The notes under the pieces were generated by a model that worked only from the letters and a program-made list of their open reading frames with translations, had not been told where the DNA came from and did no database searches. The position numbers and the translations under genes are program-made. Source: Candidatus Bathyarchaeota archaeon (GTDB taxonomy: Archaea; Thermoproteota; Bathyarchaeia; TCS64). From it: DNA of 8,568 nucleotides. This document shows positions 1-5,981 of this stretch, piece by piece (position 1 is the first letter of the stretch; every line of letters starts with the position of its first letter). The stretch lies in assembly GCA_030669135.1 (NCBI GenBank), contig DAOVEE010000075.1, forward strand, positions 1-8,568. The letters run 5' to 3'.

Positions 1-483
1 GCATCCCAGCCACTCCTCCATGGTGGCGGCCATCCCTCTCTTGAGCAGCACGGGCTTCTCGGAGGATCCGACTCTGCGTAGCAGGGGGTAGTTCTGCATG
101 TTCCTGGCGCCTATCTGCAGCACGTCTGCGTAGCTCTCCACCAGCTCCACGTCGCCGGGTGCGAGTACCTCGGTCACCACCGGCAGCCCGGTCTCGTCCC
201 GCGCCTCCGCCAGTATCTCCAGCCCCTCTTCGCCGAGCCCCTGGAAGCTGTAGGGCAGGGTCCGTGGCTTGAATGCTCCGCCTCTGAGCATGTGGCACCC
301 AGCCTCCTTCGCTATCCTAGCCGTCTCCATGAGCTGGTCTCTGGACTCTACGCTACAGGGTCCCGCTATCACGACTACCTGCTCTCCCCCTACCCTGTGG
401 GGGCCCACCTCCACGATGGTTCTATGGTCTGGGCCCTGCTTCGACGCTAGCCTGATCTTGTCCGATATCTTTATGATCGTCAC
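1..483 (-). CDS. aroF: DAHP synthase (3-deoxy-7-phosphoheptulonate synthase), KDO8P-synthase-like type, 3' end missing
   Basis: Catalyses condensation of phosphoenolpyruvate with erythrose 4-phosphate, the first shikimate-pathway step, in the cytoplasm. I translated the minus strand from a GTG at 483 and found 161 codons open to the window edge. The protein has the family signatures in order: AGPCSVES (about residues 39-46), LRGGAFKPRTLPYSFQG (about 68-84), VVTEV, QIGARNMQNYPLL and PVLLKRGMAAT, which carry PEP- and metal-binding residues. There is no N-terminal ACT or chorismate-mutase domain, only about 30 residues before the barrel, as in short archaeal enzymes, so feedback control would need a separate protein. 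The GTG overlaps the TGA of the upstream transketolase gene as GTGA, with GGAGG about 11 bases upstream, which suggests translational coupling. The C-terminal part of the barrel lies outside the window. The family call is very secure; the symbol follows archaeal usage. Confidence 0.95.
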   Translation of the reverse strand, partial: MTIIKISDKIRLASKQGPDHRTIVEVGPHRVGGEQVVVIAGPCSVESRDQLMETARIAKEAGCHMLRGGAFKPRTLPYSFQGLGEEGLEILAEARDETGLPVVTEVLAPGDVELVESYADVLQIGARNMQNYPLLRRVGSSEKPVLLKRGMAATMEEWLGC

Positions 484-1424
484 TTCTTCTTCGCCTCCAA
501 CACTTGCTTAGCTGCCTCGGCCACCGCCTCTGGCGTTAAACCGTATCTCTCCAGCAGCCGCTGGTAGTTCCTGCTGGACATGCCGAACCTGTCCATAATC
601 CCGACTCTTCTGAGGGGCGTGGGGTAGTTCTCGGAGAGGATCTCCGAGACGGCTCCCCCCAGGCCCCCTAGGACGCTGTGTTCCTCGACCGTCACCACGG
701 CGCCGGTCTCCTTCGCCGACTCGATCACCGCCGACCGGTCCAGCGGCTTCACGGTGTGCATGTCGACGACCTTCGCCTCCACCCCGTCCCCCCGCAGGGA
801 CTCTGCGGCCTGCAGCGCGACATGGACCATGTTTCCGGCGGCGATGACGGCCACGTCGCTCCCCTCCGCAATGGTCTCTGCTCGTCCGATCCTGAGCTCA
901 ACGTCGTCGGGGTAGACGGTGGGGGTGGCCCCCCTGGACAATCTGAGGTAGACGGGTCCCCTACGGTCTATCATCTCCCCCGTCAGGCATCCCGCCGCGG
1001 GCGCGTCCGCCGGCACCACGACGGAGATGTATGGTATGACCCTCACCGCGGCGATGTCGGCTATGGACTGGTGTGACCCGCCGTCAGCGCTGGGCGACAA
1101 CCCGCTGTGGGTGCCCACTATCTTGACGTTCAGGTTCTGCCTAGCAACGGTGTTAAACACCTGCTCCCAAGCCCTGCCTACGATGAAGATGGCGAACGCA
1201 GCCGCGACGGGAGTCTTGCCCGACACGGCTAGGCCCGACGCCACCCCCACGAGGTCCTGCTCGCTGATCCCCACTTGGATGAACCTGTCCGGGTAGGCCT
1301 CCCGAAAGAACCCTGTCTTCGTGGACACCGAGACGTCGGCGTCGAGGACGACGAGATCCGGGTCTGTGGCTCCCTTCTCCACCAGTGCTCGGCCGAAGTA
1401 CTCGACCTGGGCTTTGAACTGCAA
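480..1424 (-). CDS. tktB: Transketolase, C-terminal subunit (pyrimidine-binding and C-terminal domains)
   Basis: This is the second half of a split transketolase, a cytoplasmic thiamine-diphosphate enzyme that moves two-carbon ketol units between sugar phosphates. The 314 residues match the usual length of this subunit. DADVSVST lies at 28-35. GISEQDLVG lies at 52-60, with E55 as the expected glutamate that activates the cofactor. DGGSHQS lies at 114-120, with H118 matching a substrate-binding histidine. From about residue 190 on is the C-terminal transketolase domain, including VVTVEEHSVLGGLGGAV. The start is TTG (1424-1422), two bases after the stop of the N-subunit gene, with GAGAGGGA upstream as a Shine-Dalgarno. 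The gene ends in a 4-base overlap with the DAHP synthase start. Stoichiometric coupling of the two subunits and supply of erythrose 4-phosphate to the next enzyme are the likely reasons for this order. 1-deoxyxylulose-5-phosphate synthase is a distant alternative, less likely in an archaeon. Confidence 0.94.
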   Translation of the reverse strand: MQFKAQVEYFGRALVEKGATDPDLVVLDADVSVSTKTGFFREAYPDRFIQVGISEQDLVGVASGLAVSGKTPVAAAFAIFIVGRAWEQVFNTVARQNLNVKIVGTHSGLSPSADGGSHQSIADIAAVRVIPYISVVVPADAPAAGCLTGEMIDRRGPVYLRLSRGATPTVYPDDVELRIGRAETIAEGSDVAVIAAGNMVHVALQAAESLRGDGVEAKVVDMHTVKPLDRSAVIESAKETGAVVTVEEHSVLGGLGGAVSEILSENYPTPLRRVGIMDRFGMSSRNYQRLLERYGLTPEAVAEAAKQVLEAKKK

Positions 1425-1426
1425 GG

Positions 1427-2461
1427 CTAGTCCCTCTCCAGCTCCTCCAAGGCCTGCTGTAGCTGGGATGCGTTGGGCACGCTCCGGCTGAACCTGTTAC
1501 CCTCCATGAAGCTCACGCCCTTGCCCTTGGTGGTCTTGGCGACGATGACGTGGGGCCTGCCTTTCGTGTGCTCGCAGACCTCCAGGGCGTCTAGGACCGC
1601 GTAGACGTCGTGGCCGCTGATGTTCATGACGTTCCAGCCGAAGGCGCGCCACTTCTCAGACACCGGCTCCATGGTCATCACATGCTCCGTCGTACCCGTG
1701 AGCTGGTACTGGTTCCTGTCGACGATGACGACTATGTTGTCGAGCCCGTGGTGGGCCGCCGTCATGGCGGCCTCCCACACTTGGCCCTCGTTAAGCTCCC
1801 CGTCGCCTAGGACCACGTAGATCCTGTAGGACGCTTTATCCATCTTGGCCGCGAGTGCCATCCCCACCGCTACGCTTAGGCCTTGTCCCAGGGAGCCCGT
1901 GTTCACGTCCACCCCCGGTGTAATGGTGTCGGGGTGGCCGTGCAGCCGGCTGTCCAGCTCCCTTAGGGTGGCGAGCTCCTCCTCCGGGAAGTAGCCGGCC
2001 TCGCTGAGCACCGCGTAGAGGGCGGGTGCGGCGTGCCCCTTGCTGAGTATGAGTCTGTCCCGCTCCGTCCAGTCGGGGTTCGAGGGGTCGTGCTTCATCT
2101 TCATGAAGTAGAGTATAGCGAGTATGTCGACTATGCTCATGCTGGCGCCCAAGTGGCCGCTGCCAGCCTCGGCCACCATCTGGAGGACTTTCTTCCTGAT
2201 GTCTTTCAGCAGCTGGCCCAGGGGCTTCACGCCCGTCTTGGTTTGGACGAGGTCCCCCGCCAGTATGGGCTCGTCCTCTGTCGTGAGGTTCGTTATGAAC
2301 ATCCCGAGCTCTGTGAGCTCCACCCCCTTGAAGCTGGGGGGCTCCCCGTAGTCGATGAGCTTAAGGCTCCTCAGCGCTTGGGCGTGGAACCTCAGTTCCT
2401 CTATGGGCAAGTTGTACCTGCGGCTCACCTCGCGAAGAACCGAGGTGATGGAGGTAGGCAC
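1427..2461 (-). CDS. tktA: Transketolase, N-terminal (TPP-binding) subunit with an N-terminal winged-helix-like extension
   Basis: First half of the split transketolase, which binds the diphosphate of thiamine diphosphate. From about residue 80 the protein follows the family: AGSGHLGAS (H103), LSKGHAA (H143), GHPD (H176), TGSLGQGLS, then the cofactor motif GDGE (219-222) through N250. Canonical subunits are about 270-285 residues; this has 344 because of about 75 extra N-terminal residues that look like part of a winged helix: SVLREVSRRYNLP (8-20), a helix at ELRFHAQALRSLKLIDYG (22-39), and a strand-like GVELTELGMFI. Near the C-terminus, after KGKGVSFME, the usual W-H-G is replaced by F-S-R. 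The GTG at 2461 is the only standard in-frame start, but it has no Shine-Dalgarno (CCCCCTT precedes it) and lies about 120 bases after the expected transcription start, so the true N-terminus may be further upstream. It is first in the tkt-aro operon. Confidence 0.92.
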   Translation of the reverse strand: MPTSITSVLREVSRRYNLPIEELRFHAQALRSLKLIDYGEPPSFKGVELTELGMFITNLTTEDEPILAGDLVQTKTGVKPLGQLLKDIRKKVLQMVAEAGSGHLGASMSIVDILAILYFMKMKHDPSNPDWTERDRLILSKGHAAPALYAVLSEAGYFPEEELATLRELDSRLHGHPDTITPGVDVNTGSLGQGLSVAVGMALAAKMDKASYRIYVVLGDGELNEGQVWEAAMTAAHHGLDNIVVIVDRNQYQLTGTTEHVMTMEPVSEKWRAFGWNVMNISGHDVYAVLDALEVCEHTKGRPHVIVAKTTKGKGVSFMEGNRFSRSVPNASQLQQALEELERD

Positions 2462-2569
2462 AAGGGGGACGTTGGTCAGTATGAGGACTTGGTCCTTGGA
2501 AATGGTTCGAAGAACTATTCGACGCAGATCTTCAAGCTGGCTCTGGTTGAGGGAAATTGGCGCATTGAT
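2462..2569 (-). other. Open, coding-like upstream extension of the transketolase N-subunit frame, start unresolved
   Basis: Reading upstream from the GTG at 2461 in the same frame, the codons remain open to a TAA at 2615-2617. The part nearest the gene reads like protein: LNQSQLEDLRRIVLRTISKD then QVLILTNVPLVPTSITSVLR, running into the winged-helix-like segment and supplying its missing first helix. No ATG, GTG or TTG exists in this frame. In the next frame an ATG at 2565-2563 has GGTGGTG (2578-2572) six bases upstream, an ideal spacing, but reads only 16 codons to a TAG at 2517-2515. One extra base in the TTTCCC stretch near 2551-2556 would join that ATG to the transketolase frame. Options are an unreported base deletion (assembly error or mutation), a non-canonical ATC (2569) or ATT (2557) start, or a genuine untranslated leader. 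Confidence 0.5.
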
Positions 2570-2603
2570 GACACCACCGAACGTACGGCAAAAAGTGGGT
2601 AAC

Positions 2604-2613
2604 CTTATATAAG
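2604..2613 (-). promoter_or_regulatory. TATA box for the transketolase-aro operon
   Basis: The perfect palindrome CTTATATAAG is the strongest TATA-like element in the window and lies between the ACT-protein stop and the transketolase operon. For minus-strand transcription the start would be near 2580, just before the GGTGGTG and the out-of-frame ATG at 2565. The site is symmetrical, so direction is inferred from the neighbouring genes. Confidence 0.7.
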
Positions 2614-2650
2614 ATTATTGGGTGGGAGGAATTGCCTATTCTACTAGTAA

Positions 2651-3466
2651 TCAGTTCAGCTGGGTAGCCTCGAACTCCGTGACCGTGTCCAGCTGCCTGG
2701 CCCGGGCTACGAGATCCCCCAGCTCTCCCATGACGAGCAGGCCGTAGGCGTTCCATACCCCCGAGACCTCGTCGTGGTGAAGCTCGTCGAGGGCGTTGAG
2801 GTTGACCTGCGCGCCTATTACCTCCGTCAGCTTCTTCAGCGAACCCGGGACGTCCTTGATCCTCGCCCTTATGTGGACGAGGCCGCTGTCTGGGGGGAAA
2901 AAGTCTATGAACATCGCCCTTATCCTGGGCCACGCCTTGACCACCGCGTACTTCGCCCTCTTCACCTGGGCCTCCGCCGCCTCGTCGGAGACCACCCTCA
3001 CCCAGTCCCTCTCGTCAGCCTCAACCATGTAGGTGGCTGAGAGGTTGAACGAGACCGGGAACAGCTCCGTTATCTCCCTGCCTGTCACGAACCCGCCCAT
3101 GTCGCTGATCTCGGCCATTATCTCGTCAGGGGACACCCCCGAGTCCGCGAAGTCCACTAGGAACTCAGAGACCCAGATGTTGCTAAACCCGAAGGCGCCG
3201 CCAGTCAATATGTTGAGCCCCCTCTTGCTGAACAGCTCCGTGACGCCGGAGAGGCTCCCCCTGACGTCGTCCAGGAACATCCTGAAGTAGCTCACAGTGG
3301 AAGTAAGCCGGAGGGGCGACAGAAGCAGCCTGCCTGACTCCGGCTCTATGTAGCCGAACAGCGTCTGCCCGGGGAAGACGCCTATGACGCCGCCGACCTT
3401 GGGCGGTATCTTGATGCTCCAGCCGTCCTCGGTGAGCTCCACCTTGGAGTGTTCGCAGACGATCAT
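2651..3466 (-). CDS. Tandem ACT-domain protein with an AbrB-like N-terminus, putative amino-acid-responsive regulator
   Basis: A 271-residue soluble protein with no enzyme motifs. Residues about 57-107 (DVRGSLSGVTELFSKRGLNI at 67-86) and about 195-265 (IKDVPGSLKKLTEVIGAQVN at 203-222) are ACT domains, the fold that binds amino acids in feedback-regulated enzymes and regulators. The first about 52 residues, with WSIKIPPKVGGVIGVFPGQT at 16-35 and LLLSPL at 47-52, resemble a SpoVT/AbrB-type hairpin that binds DNA in other families; this is a weaker call. The middle segment 108-194 is rich in charged residues and unassigned. The ATG at 3466 lies 25 bases after a TATA-like element, consistent with a leaderless mRNA. 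It lies directly upstream of the tkt-aro operon on the same strand and divergent from a nucleoside-salvage operon, so a role in sensing an aromatic amino acid is plausible but unproven. Confidence 0.75.
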   Translation of the reverse strand: MIVCEHSKVELTEDGWSIKIPPKVGGVIGVFPGQTLFGYIEPESGRLLLSPLRLTSTVSYFRMFLDDVRGSLSGVTELFSKRGLNILTGGAFGFSNIWVSEFLVDFADSGVSPDEIMAEISDMGGFVTGREITELFPVSFNLSATYMVEADERDWVRVVSDEAAEAQVKRAKYAVVKAWPRIRAMFIDFFPPDSGLVHIRARIKDVPGSLKKLTEVIGAQVNLNALDELHHDEVSGVWNAYGLLVMGELGDLVARARQLDTVTEFEATQLN

Positions 3467-3487
3467 GGCTCAACAATTCACGCGGTC

Positions 3488-3495
3488 AGATAAAG
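3488..3495 (-). promoter_or_regulatory. TATA-like element for the ACT-domain gene
   Basis: CTTTATCT on the minus strand is centred about 25 bases before the ATG at 3466, which puts the transcription start at or next to the start codon. No Shine-Dalgarno is visible before this ATG, as expected for a leaderless transcript. Confidence 0.55.
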
Positions 3496-3522
3496 AGTTT
3501 TCAACCGGCGGATCTGGGAAAG

Positions 3523-3530
3523 CTTTTACA
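3523..3530 (+). promoter_or_regulatory. TATA-like element for the nucleoside hydrolase operon
   Basis: CTTTTACA lies about 27-30 bases before the start codon in the 89-base divergent spacer. It shares that spacer with the promoter of the ACT-domain gene, so one regulator bound here could affect both directions. Confidence 0.45.
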
Positions 3531-3555
3531 GGCATGCATTAGAGAACCGAGGTGG

Positions 3556-4497
3556 ATGACGTTGAAGCACATCATTCTCGACACGGACCCCGGGGTGGAC
3601 GACGCCCTGGCCTTCCTCCTTGCGTTCGGCAGCCCGGAGTTGACGGTGGAGGCCGTCACCACCGTCGCGGGGAACGTCAGCCACGAGAAGGGGCACAGGA
3701 ACGCTAAGCAGCTCCTGGAGTTCCTGGGAAGGACAGATGTCCCCGTCTGCGGGGGCGCCGTGAGGCCCCTTGTGAGGCAACTCAGGCACGCCGAGGAGGT
3801 CCACGGCGAGACCGGCCTAGGCGGCGCCTCCCTGCCCGAGCCCAAGATGAAGTCTGATAACAGGAGCGCCGTCCAAGTGATCCACCAGAAGACCGATGAG
3901 TTAGGCAAGGAACTGACCCTCGTCGCCGTAGGCCCCCTCACCAATATCGCCGCCGCGGTCGTCGGCGACCCCGAGCTCCCGTCGAAGGTGAACGGCCTCG
4001 TCATAATGGGAGGGGCTTTCAACCTTACTCCCTATGGGCATGGGAACGTCAGCGCCGTGGCGGAGTTCAACGTGTGGCACGACCCGGACGCGGCGAAGAT
4101 AGTCTTCAACAGTAGCATCCCCATGGTATGCGCTGGCCTCGACACCACGACCCACCCCGACTACCGTTTGAGCGTCGAGATGTTCAAGGAGATAGAGGCG
4201 CTGGGTACCAGACGCTCCCAGCTCATAATCGATCTCTGCAGGGGCATCGTGGAGCGATTTAACGGCTTCAGCCTCCACGACCCCATGGCCGTGGCGTACC
4301 TAGTTGACCCCACCATATTCAAGACCCGGAGATGCAGGGTGGACGTGGAGACCTGCGGGGAGCTGACCAAGGGCATGACCGTCGTCGAGCGGCGGCACCA
4401 CAGGATCGTGGAGGAGGAGGCGAACGCCGAGGTGATCGTCGAGGTAGACGCTAAACGTTTCCACAGGCTCATAATGGACAGGGTGGCCAGAGGCTAG
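3556..4497 (+). CDS. Inosine-uridine preferring nucleoside hydrolase family protein
   Basis: Hydrolyses the N-glycosidic bond of ribonucleosides to free base and ribose; it is a Ca-dependent cytoplasmic enzyme. The 313 residues are full length for the family. The N-terminal signature DTDPGVDDA (9-17) supplies the Ca-binding aspartates (D11, D15, D16). VAVGPLTNIAAAV lies at 123-135, AEFNVWHDPDAAK at 169-181, and HDPMAVA at 241-247 supplies the active-site histidine (H241) and last Ca ligand (D242). Base specificity cannot be read reliably from sequence. Two starts are possible: ATG 3556, directly abutting GAGGTGG, or TTG 3562, which has that Shine-Dalgarno six bases upstream and gives a start closer to the family norm. 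The TATA spacing fits a leaderless ATG, so I kept ATG. The stop is followed immediately by the kinase ATG, so the two genes form an operon for ribose release and phosphorylation. Confidence 0.93.
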   Translation: MTLKHIILDTDPGVDDALAFLLAFGSPELTVEAVTTVAGNVSHEKGHRNAKQLLEFLGRTDVPVCGGAVRPLVRQLRHAEEVHGETGLGGASLPEPKMKSDNRSAVQVIHQKTDELGKELTLVAVGPLTNIAAAVVGDPELPSKVNGLVIMGGAFNLTPYGHGNVSAVAEFNVWHDPDAAKIVFNSSIPMVCAGLDTTTHPDYRLSVEMFKEIEALGTRRSQLIIDLCRGIVERFNGFSLHDPMAVAYLVDPTIFKTRRCRVDVETCGELTKGMTVVERRHHRIVEEEANAEVIVEVDAKRFHRLIMDRVARG

Positions 4498-5451
4498 ATG
4501 GTCGACCTCATCTGCTGCGGCGCCATAAACTGGGACATCAACCTATTCATGGAGAGGCTCCCCCGAACGGGTGAGGAGGTCCCCGTGAGGGAGATACAGC
4601 GTGTGTCGGGGGGCACCGCCGCCAACGTGGCGGTGGCCGCGGCGCGGCTGCTGGGGCCTGGACGCGTCGCGTTCATCGGGGCGCTGGGGGAAGACCCCAT
4701 CGCGGAGCAGCAGATAAGCATCCTCGGGGAGGAGGGCGTTGACTTCAGCGGCATCCTCATCGTCCCCGGCGAGGAGTCCGGGCAGGCCTATATCAGCATA
4801 AGCGCCGACGGCGCCAACGAGATACACACTTACTTCGGCGCCAACCTCAGAATCACGGGCAGACACTTCCGCGACAGGGAGCGTCTCGACCTCATCAAGC
4901 GTGCCAGCGTCTGCGTCATAATGGACCCGCCCATAGAGGCCGCCGAGGCGCTCGCCGCCACATGCAGGGAGCACGGCGTCACCGTCATGTGGGACCCCGG
5001 GGTCTACGCGGAGCACGGGCTGGAGACTCTCCTGCCTACCCTGAGGAACACGGACTACTTCATACTGAACCACCTGGAGTACGAGAACCTGCTGGGCACC
5101 AGCGACCCCAAGCTGGTAATGGAGAGGCTGGACGAGCATGTCAGGGGCGTCAAGGCGATCATCAAGCACGGCGCCAAGGGCTCCACCATCTGCCTCGACT
5201 CCACCGGGGCCACCGTCTCCATGGATGCGGTGCCCCTCGAGGAGCTGGGCCTCAGGGTGGTGAACACGGTTGGCTGCGGCGACGCCTTCATCGGCGGGTT
5301 CGCCTCCGCCAAGATCGAGGGACTCGACGACATCGAGGCGCTCAGGCAGGCAAGCGCCGCCGGTAGCTTCAAGGCCACCCAGAAGGAGACCCGTGGCGGG
5401 CCCACTGCGGAGGAGCTCAGAGAACTGATAGTCAGGTGGAAGGCTCTCTGA
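4498..5451 (+). CDS. PfkB-family carbohydrate kinase, probable ribokinase or nucleoside kinase
   Basis: Transfers phosphate from ATP (or ADP) to a sugar or nucleoside hydroxyl in the cytoplasm. The 317 residues cover a complete ribokinase-like fold: an N-terminal SGGTAANVAVAAARL (37-51), the first family signature; NHLEYENLLG (191-200) with the conserved N-x-x-E; IIKHGAKGS (221-229); and the second signature NTVGCGDAFIGGF (256-268), with D262 as the expected catalytic base and an anion hole at GCG. The first Asp of the usual DTxGxGD is Asn here, which is tolerated in the family. The ATG follows the hydrolase stop with no gap, and AGAGG lies about six bases upstream. Pairing with a nucleoside hydrolase makes ribose the most attractive substrate, giving ribose 5-phosphate. 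Archaeal relatives also include cytidine, guanosine and adenosine kinases and ribose-1-phosphate kinase, so substrate is open. Confidence 0.88.
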   Translation: MVDLICCGAINWDINLFMERLPRTGEEVPVREIQRVSGGTAANVAVAAARLLGPGRVAFIGALGEDPIAEQQISILGEEGVDFSGILIVPGEESGQAYISISADGANEIHTYFGANLRITGRHFRDRERLDLIKRASVCVIMDPPIEAAEALAATCREHGVTVMWDPGVYAEHGLETLLPTLRNTDYFILNHLEYENLLGTSDPKLVMERLDEHVRGVKAIIKHGAKGSTICLDSTGATVSMDAVPLEELGLRVVNTVGCGDAFIGGFASAKIEGLDDIEALRQASAAGSFKATQKETRGGPTAEELRELIVRWKAL

Positions 5452-5462
5452 CCCGGGTTTCG

Positions 5463-5474
5463 GAAGCAAGCTTC
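5463..5474. repeat. Short inverted repeat upstream of the cupin promoter
   Basis: GAAGC-AA-GCTTC is a 12-base inverted repeat lying between the kinase stop and the cupin TATA box, about 11 bases upstream of that box. The two-base centre is too short for a good RNA hairpin and no T tract follows, so a protein-binding site is more likely than a terminator. The repeat is short enough to be chance. Confidence 0.3.
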
Positions 5475-5484
5475 ATTGATTAAG

Positions 5485-5494
5485 GTTATAAAAC
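5485..5494 (+). promoter_or_regulatory. TATA box of the cupin gene
   Basis: GTTATAAAAC is centred about 27 bases before the ATG at 5517, so the transcript should begin at or within a few bases of the start codon. There is no Shine-Dalgarno in the intervening sequence, which supports leaderless translation. Confidence 0.75.
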
Positions 5495-5516
5495 CCTGTC
5501 CCTGTACCTTTGTAAC

Positions 5517-5855
5517 ATGAAGCACTTCCACTACACTGAAGTAGAGAACCTGGACGTACCTGAGCCGGCTGAAAAGGTCAAGGTCAGGTGGCTCATCAAC
5601 GAGAAGAACGGAGCCCCAAACTTCGCAATGAGGCGGTTCGAGGTGGCCCCCGGCGGCAGCACGCCGTATCACACCCACGATTGGGAGCACGAGGTCTACG
5701 TGCTGGAGGGAGACGCCGTCGCCGTCTCCAAGGATGGAGAGACCAAAATCGGCCCAGGCAGCGTGCTGCTTGTGGAGCCCAACGAGGTGCACAACTTCAA
5801 GAACACGGGCGACAAGCCCCTCGTGTTCCTGTGTATGATCCCTCTCCAGAACTAG
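5517..5855 (+). CDS. Small single-domain cupin protein
   Basis: A 112-residue single cupin barrel, a normal length for stand-alone members. Cupin motif 1 spans 46-65, with G46/G47, H52, H54, E58 and G65; motif 2 spans 81-95, with G81, P88 and H92. The three histidines plus E58 form the usual metal site, so it probably binds Fe, Mn, Zn or Ni. The N-terminal 35 residues form a lead-in with no signal peptide. Substrate cannot be inferred; such proteins include small dioxygenases, sugar isomerases and pure ligand-binding proteins. It has its own leaderless promoter and a terminator downstream, so it is transcribed alone even though it follows the kinase on the same strand; a sugar-related role by proximity is only a guess. 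Confidence 0.88.
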   Translation: MKHFHYTEVENLDVPEPAEKVKVRWLINEKNGAPNFAMRRFEVAPGGSTPYHTHDWEHEVYVLEGDAVAVSKDGETKIGPGSVLLVEPNEVHNFKNTGDKPLVFLCMIPLQN

Positions 5856-5872
5856 TGTTTTTAGGCGTTTAG

Positions 5873-5891
5873 ACCCGTTTTCGGGTTTTTT
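5873..5891 (+). terminator. Hairpin plus T-tract terminator after the cupin gene
   Basis: ACCCG-TTTT-CGGGT forms a 5-bp stem with a 4-base loop, running straight into a T tract ending at 5891. A second T run (TTTTT, 5858-5862) directly after the stop codon may also terminate, as archaeal polymerase can stop at T tracts alone. Confidence 0.7.
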
Positions 5892-5928
5892 CCATCGATC
5901 CCTGTAAATTTACTGGTAATCCATATTC

Positions 5929-5940
5929 CTTTTTAATAAT
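5929..5940 (+). promoter_or_regulatory. AT-rich TATA-like promoter before the small ORF and regulator
   Basis: CTTTTTAATAAT is the most AT-rich block in the 220-base gap between cupin and regulator. Its centre is about 30 bases before the ATG at 5966, which fits a leaderless or nearly leaderless mRNA for the small ORF. No comparable element lies closer to the regulator start at 6076. Confidence 0.5.
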
Positions 5941-5981
5941 ATTCCGCGTTGAGAGAACGAAGAACATGAATCGCGGATATT
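5938..5981. repeat. Imperfect inverted repeat overlapping the promoter and start of the small ORF, candidate operator
   Basis: AATATTCCGCG (5938-5948) and CGCGGATATT (5972-5981) are reverse complements apart from one extra T, separated by 23 bases. The left arm overlaps the TATA-like block and lies upstream of the expected transcription start, so this is more likely a DNA-binding site than an RNA hairpin. A further palindrome GGATATCC lies at 6038-6045. Autoregulation by the downstream winged-helix protein is the simplest reading. Confidence 0.4.

Noticed and set aside
2515..2565. 16-codon ORF (ATG 2565) as an attenuator leader peptide for the aromatic operon
   Set aside because: It has only one Phe and no Tyr or Trp, and I see no competing hairpin or T tract after it, so attenuation is not supported. 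Its start signal is instead discussed as a possible displaced start of the transketolase subunit.
2551..2565. Programmed -1 frameshift joining ATG 2565 to the transketolase frame
   Set aside because: The local ATTTCCC does not fit a standard slippery heptamer in the ATG frame and no downstream stimulatory structure is evident; a missing base or a non-canonical start is simpler.
2033..2602. 189-codon plus-strand frame spanning the transketolase start and its promoter
   Set aside because: Mostly antisense to the transketolase N subunit, no domain, and no promoter or Shine-Dalgarno at its start.
2532..2933. 133-codon minus-strand frame across the end of the ACT gene and the tkt promoter
   Set aside because: Out of frame with the ACT protein, Arg/Pro/Gly-rich and with no motif; its tail passes through the TATA box.
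4543..5469. 308-codon minus-strand frame opposite the PfkB kinase gene
   Set aside because: Low-complexity Gly/Ala/Val/Asp-rich product antisense to a gene with complete kinase motifs; an artefact of GC-rich codon use.
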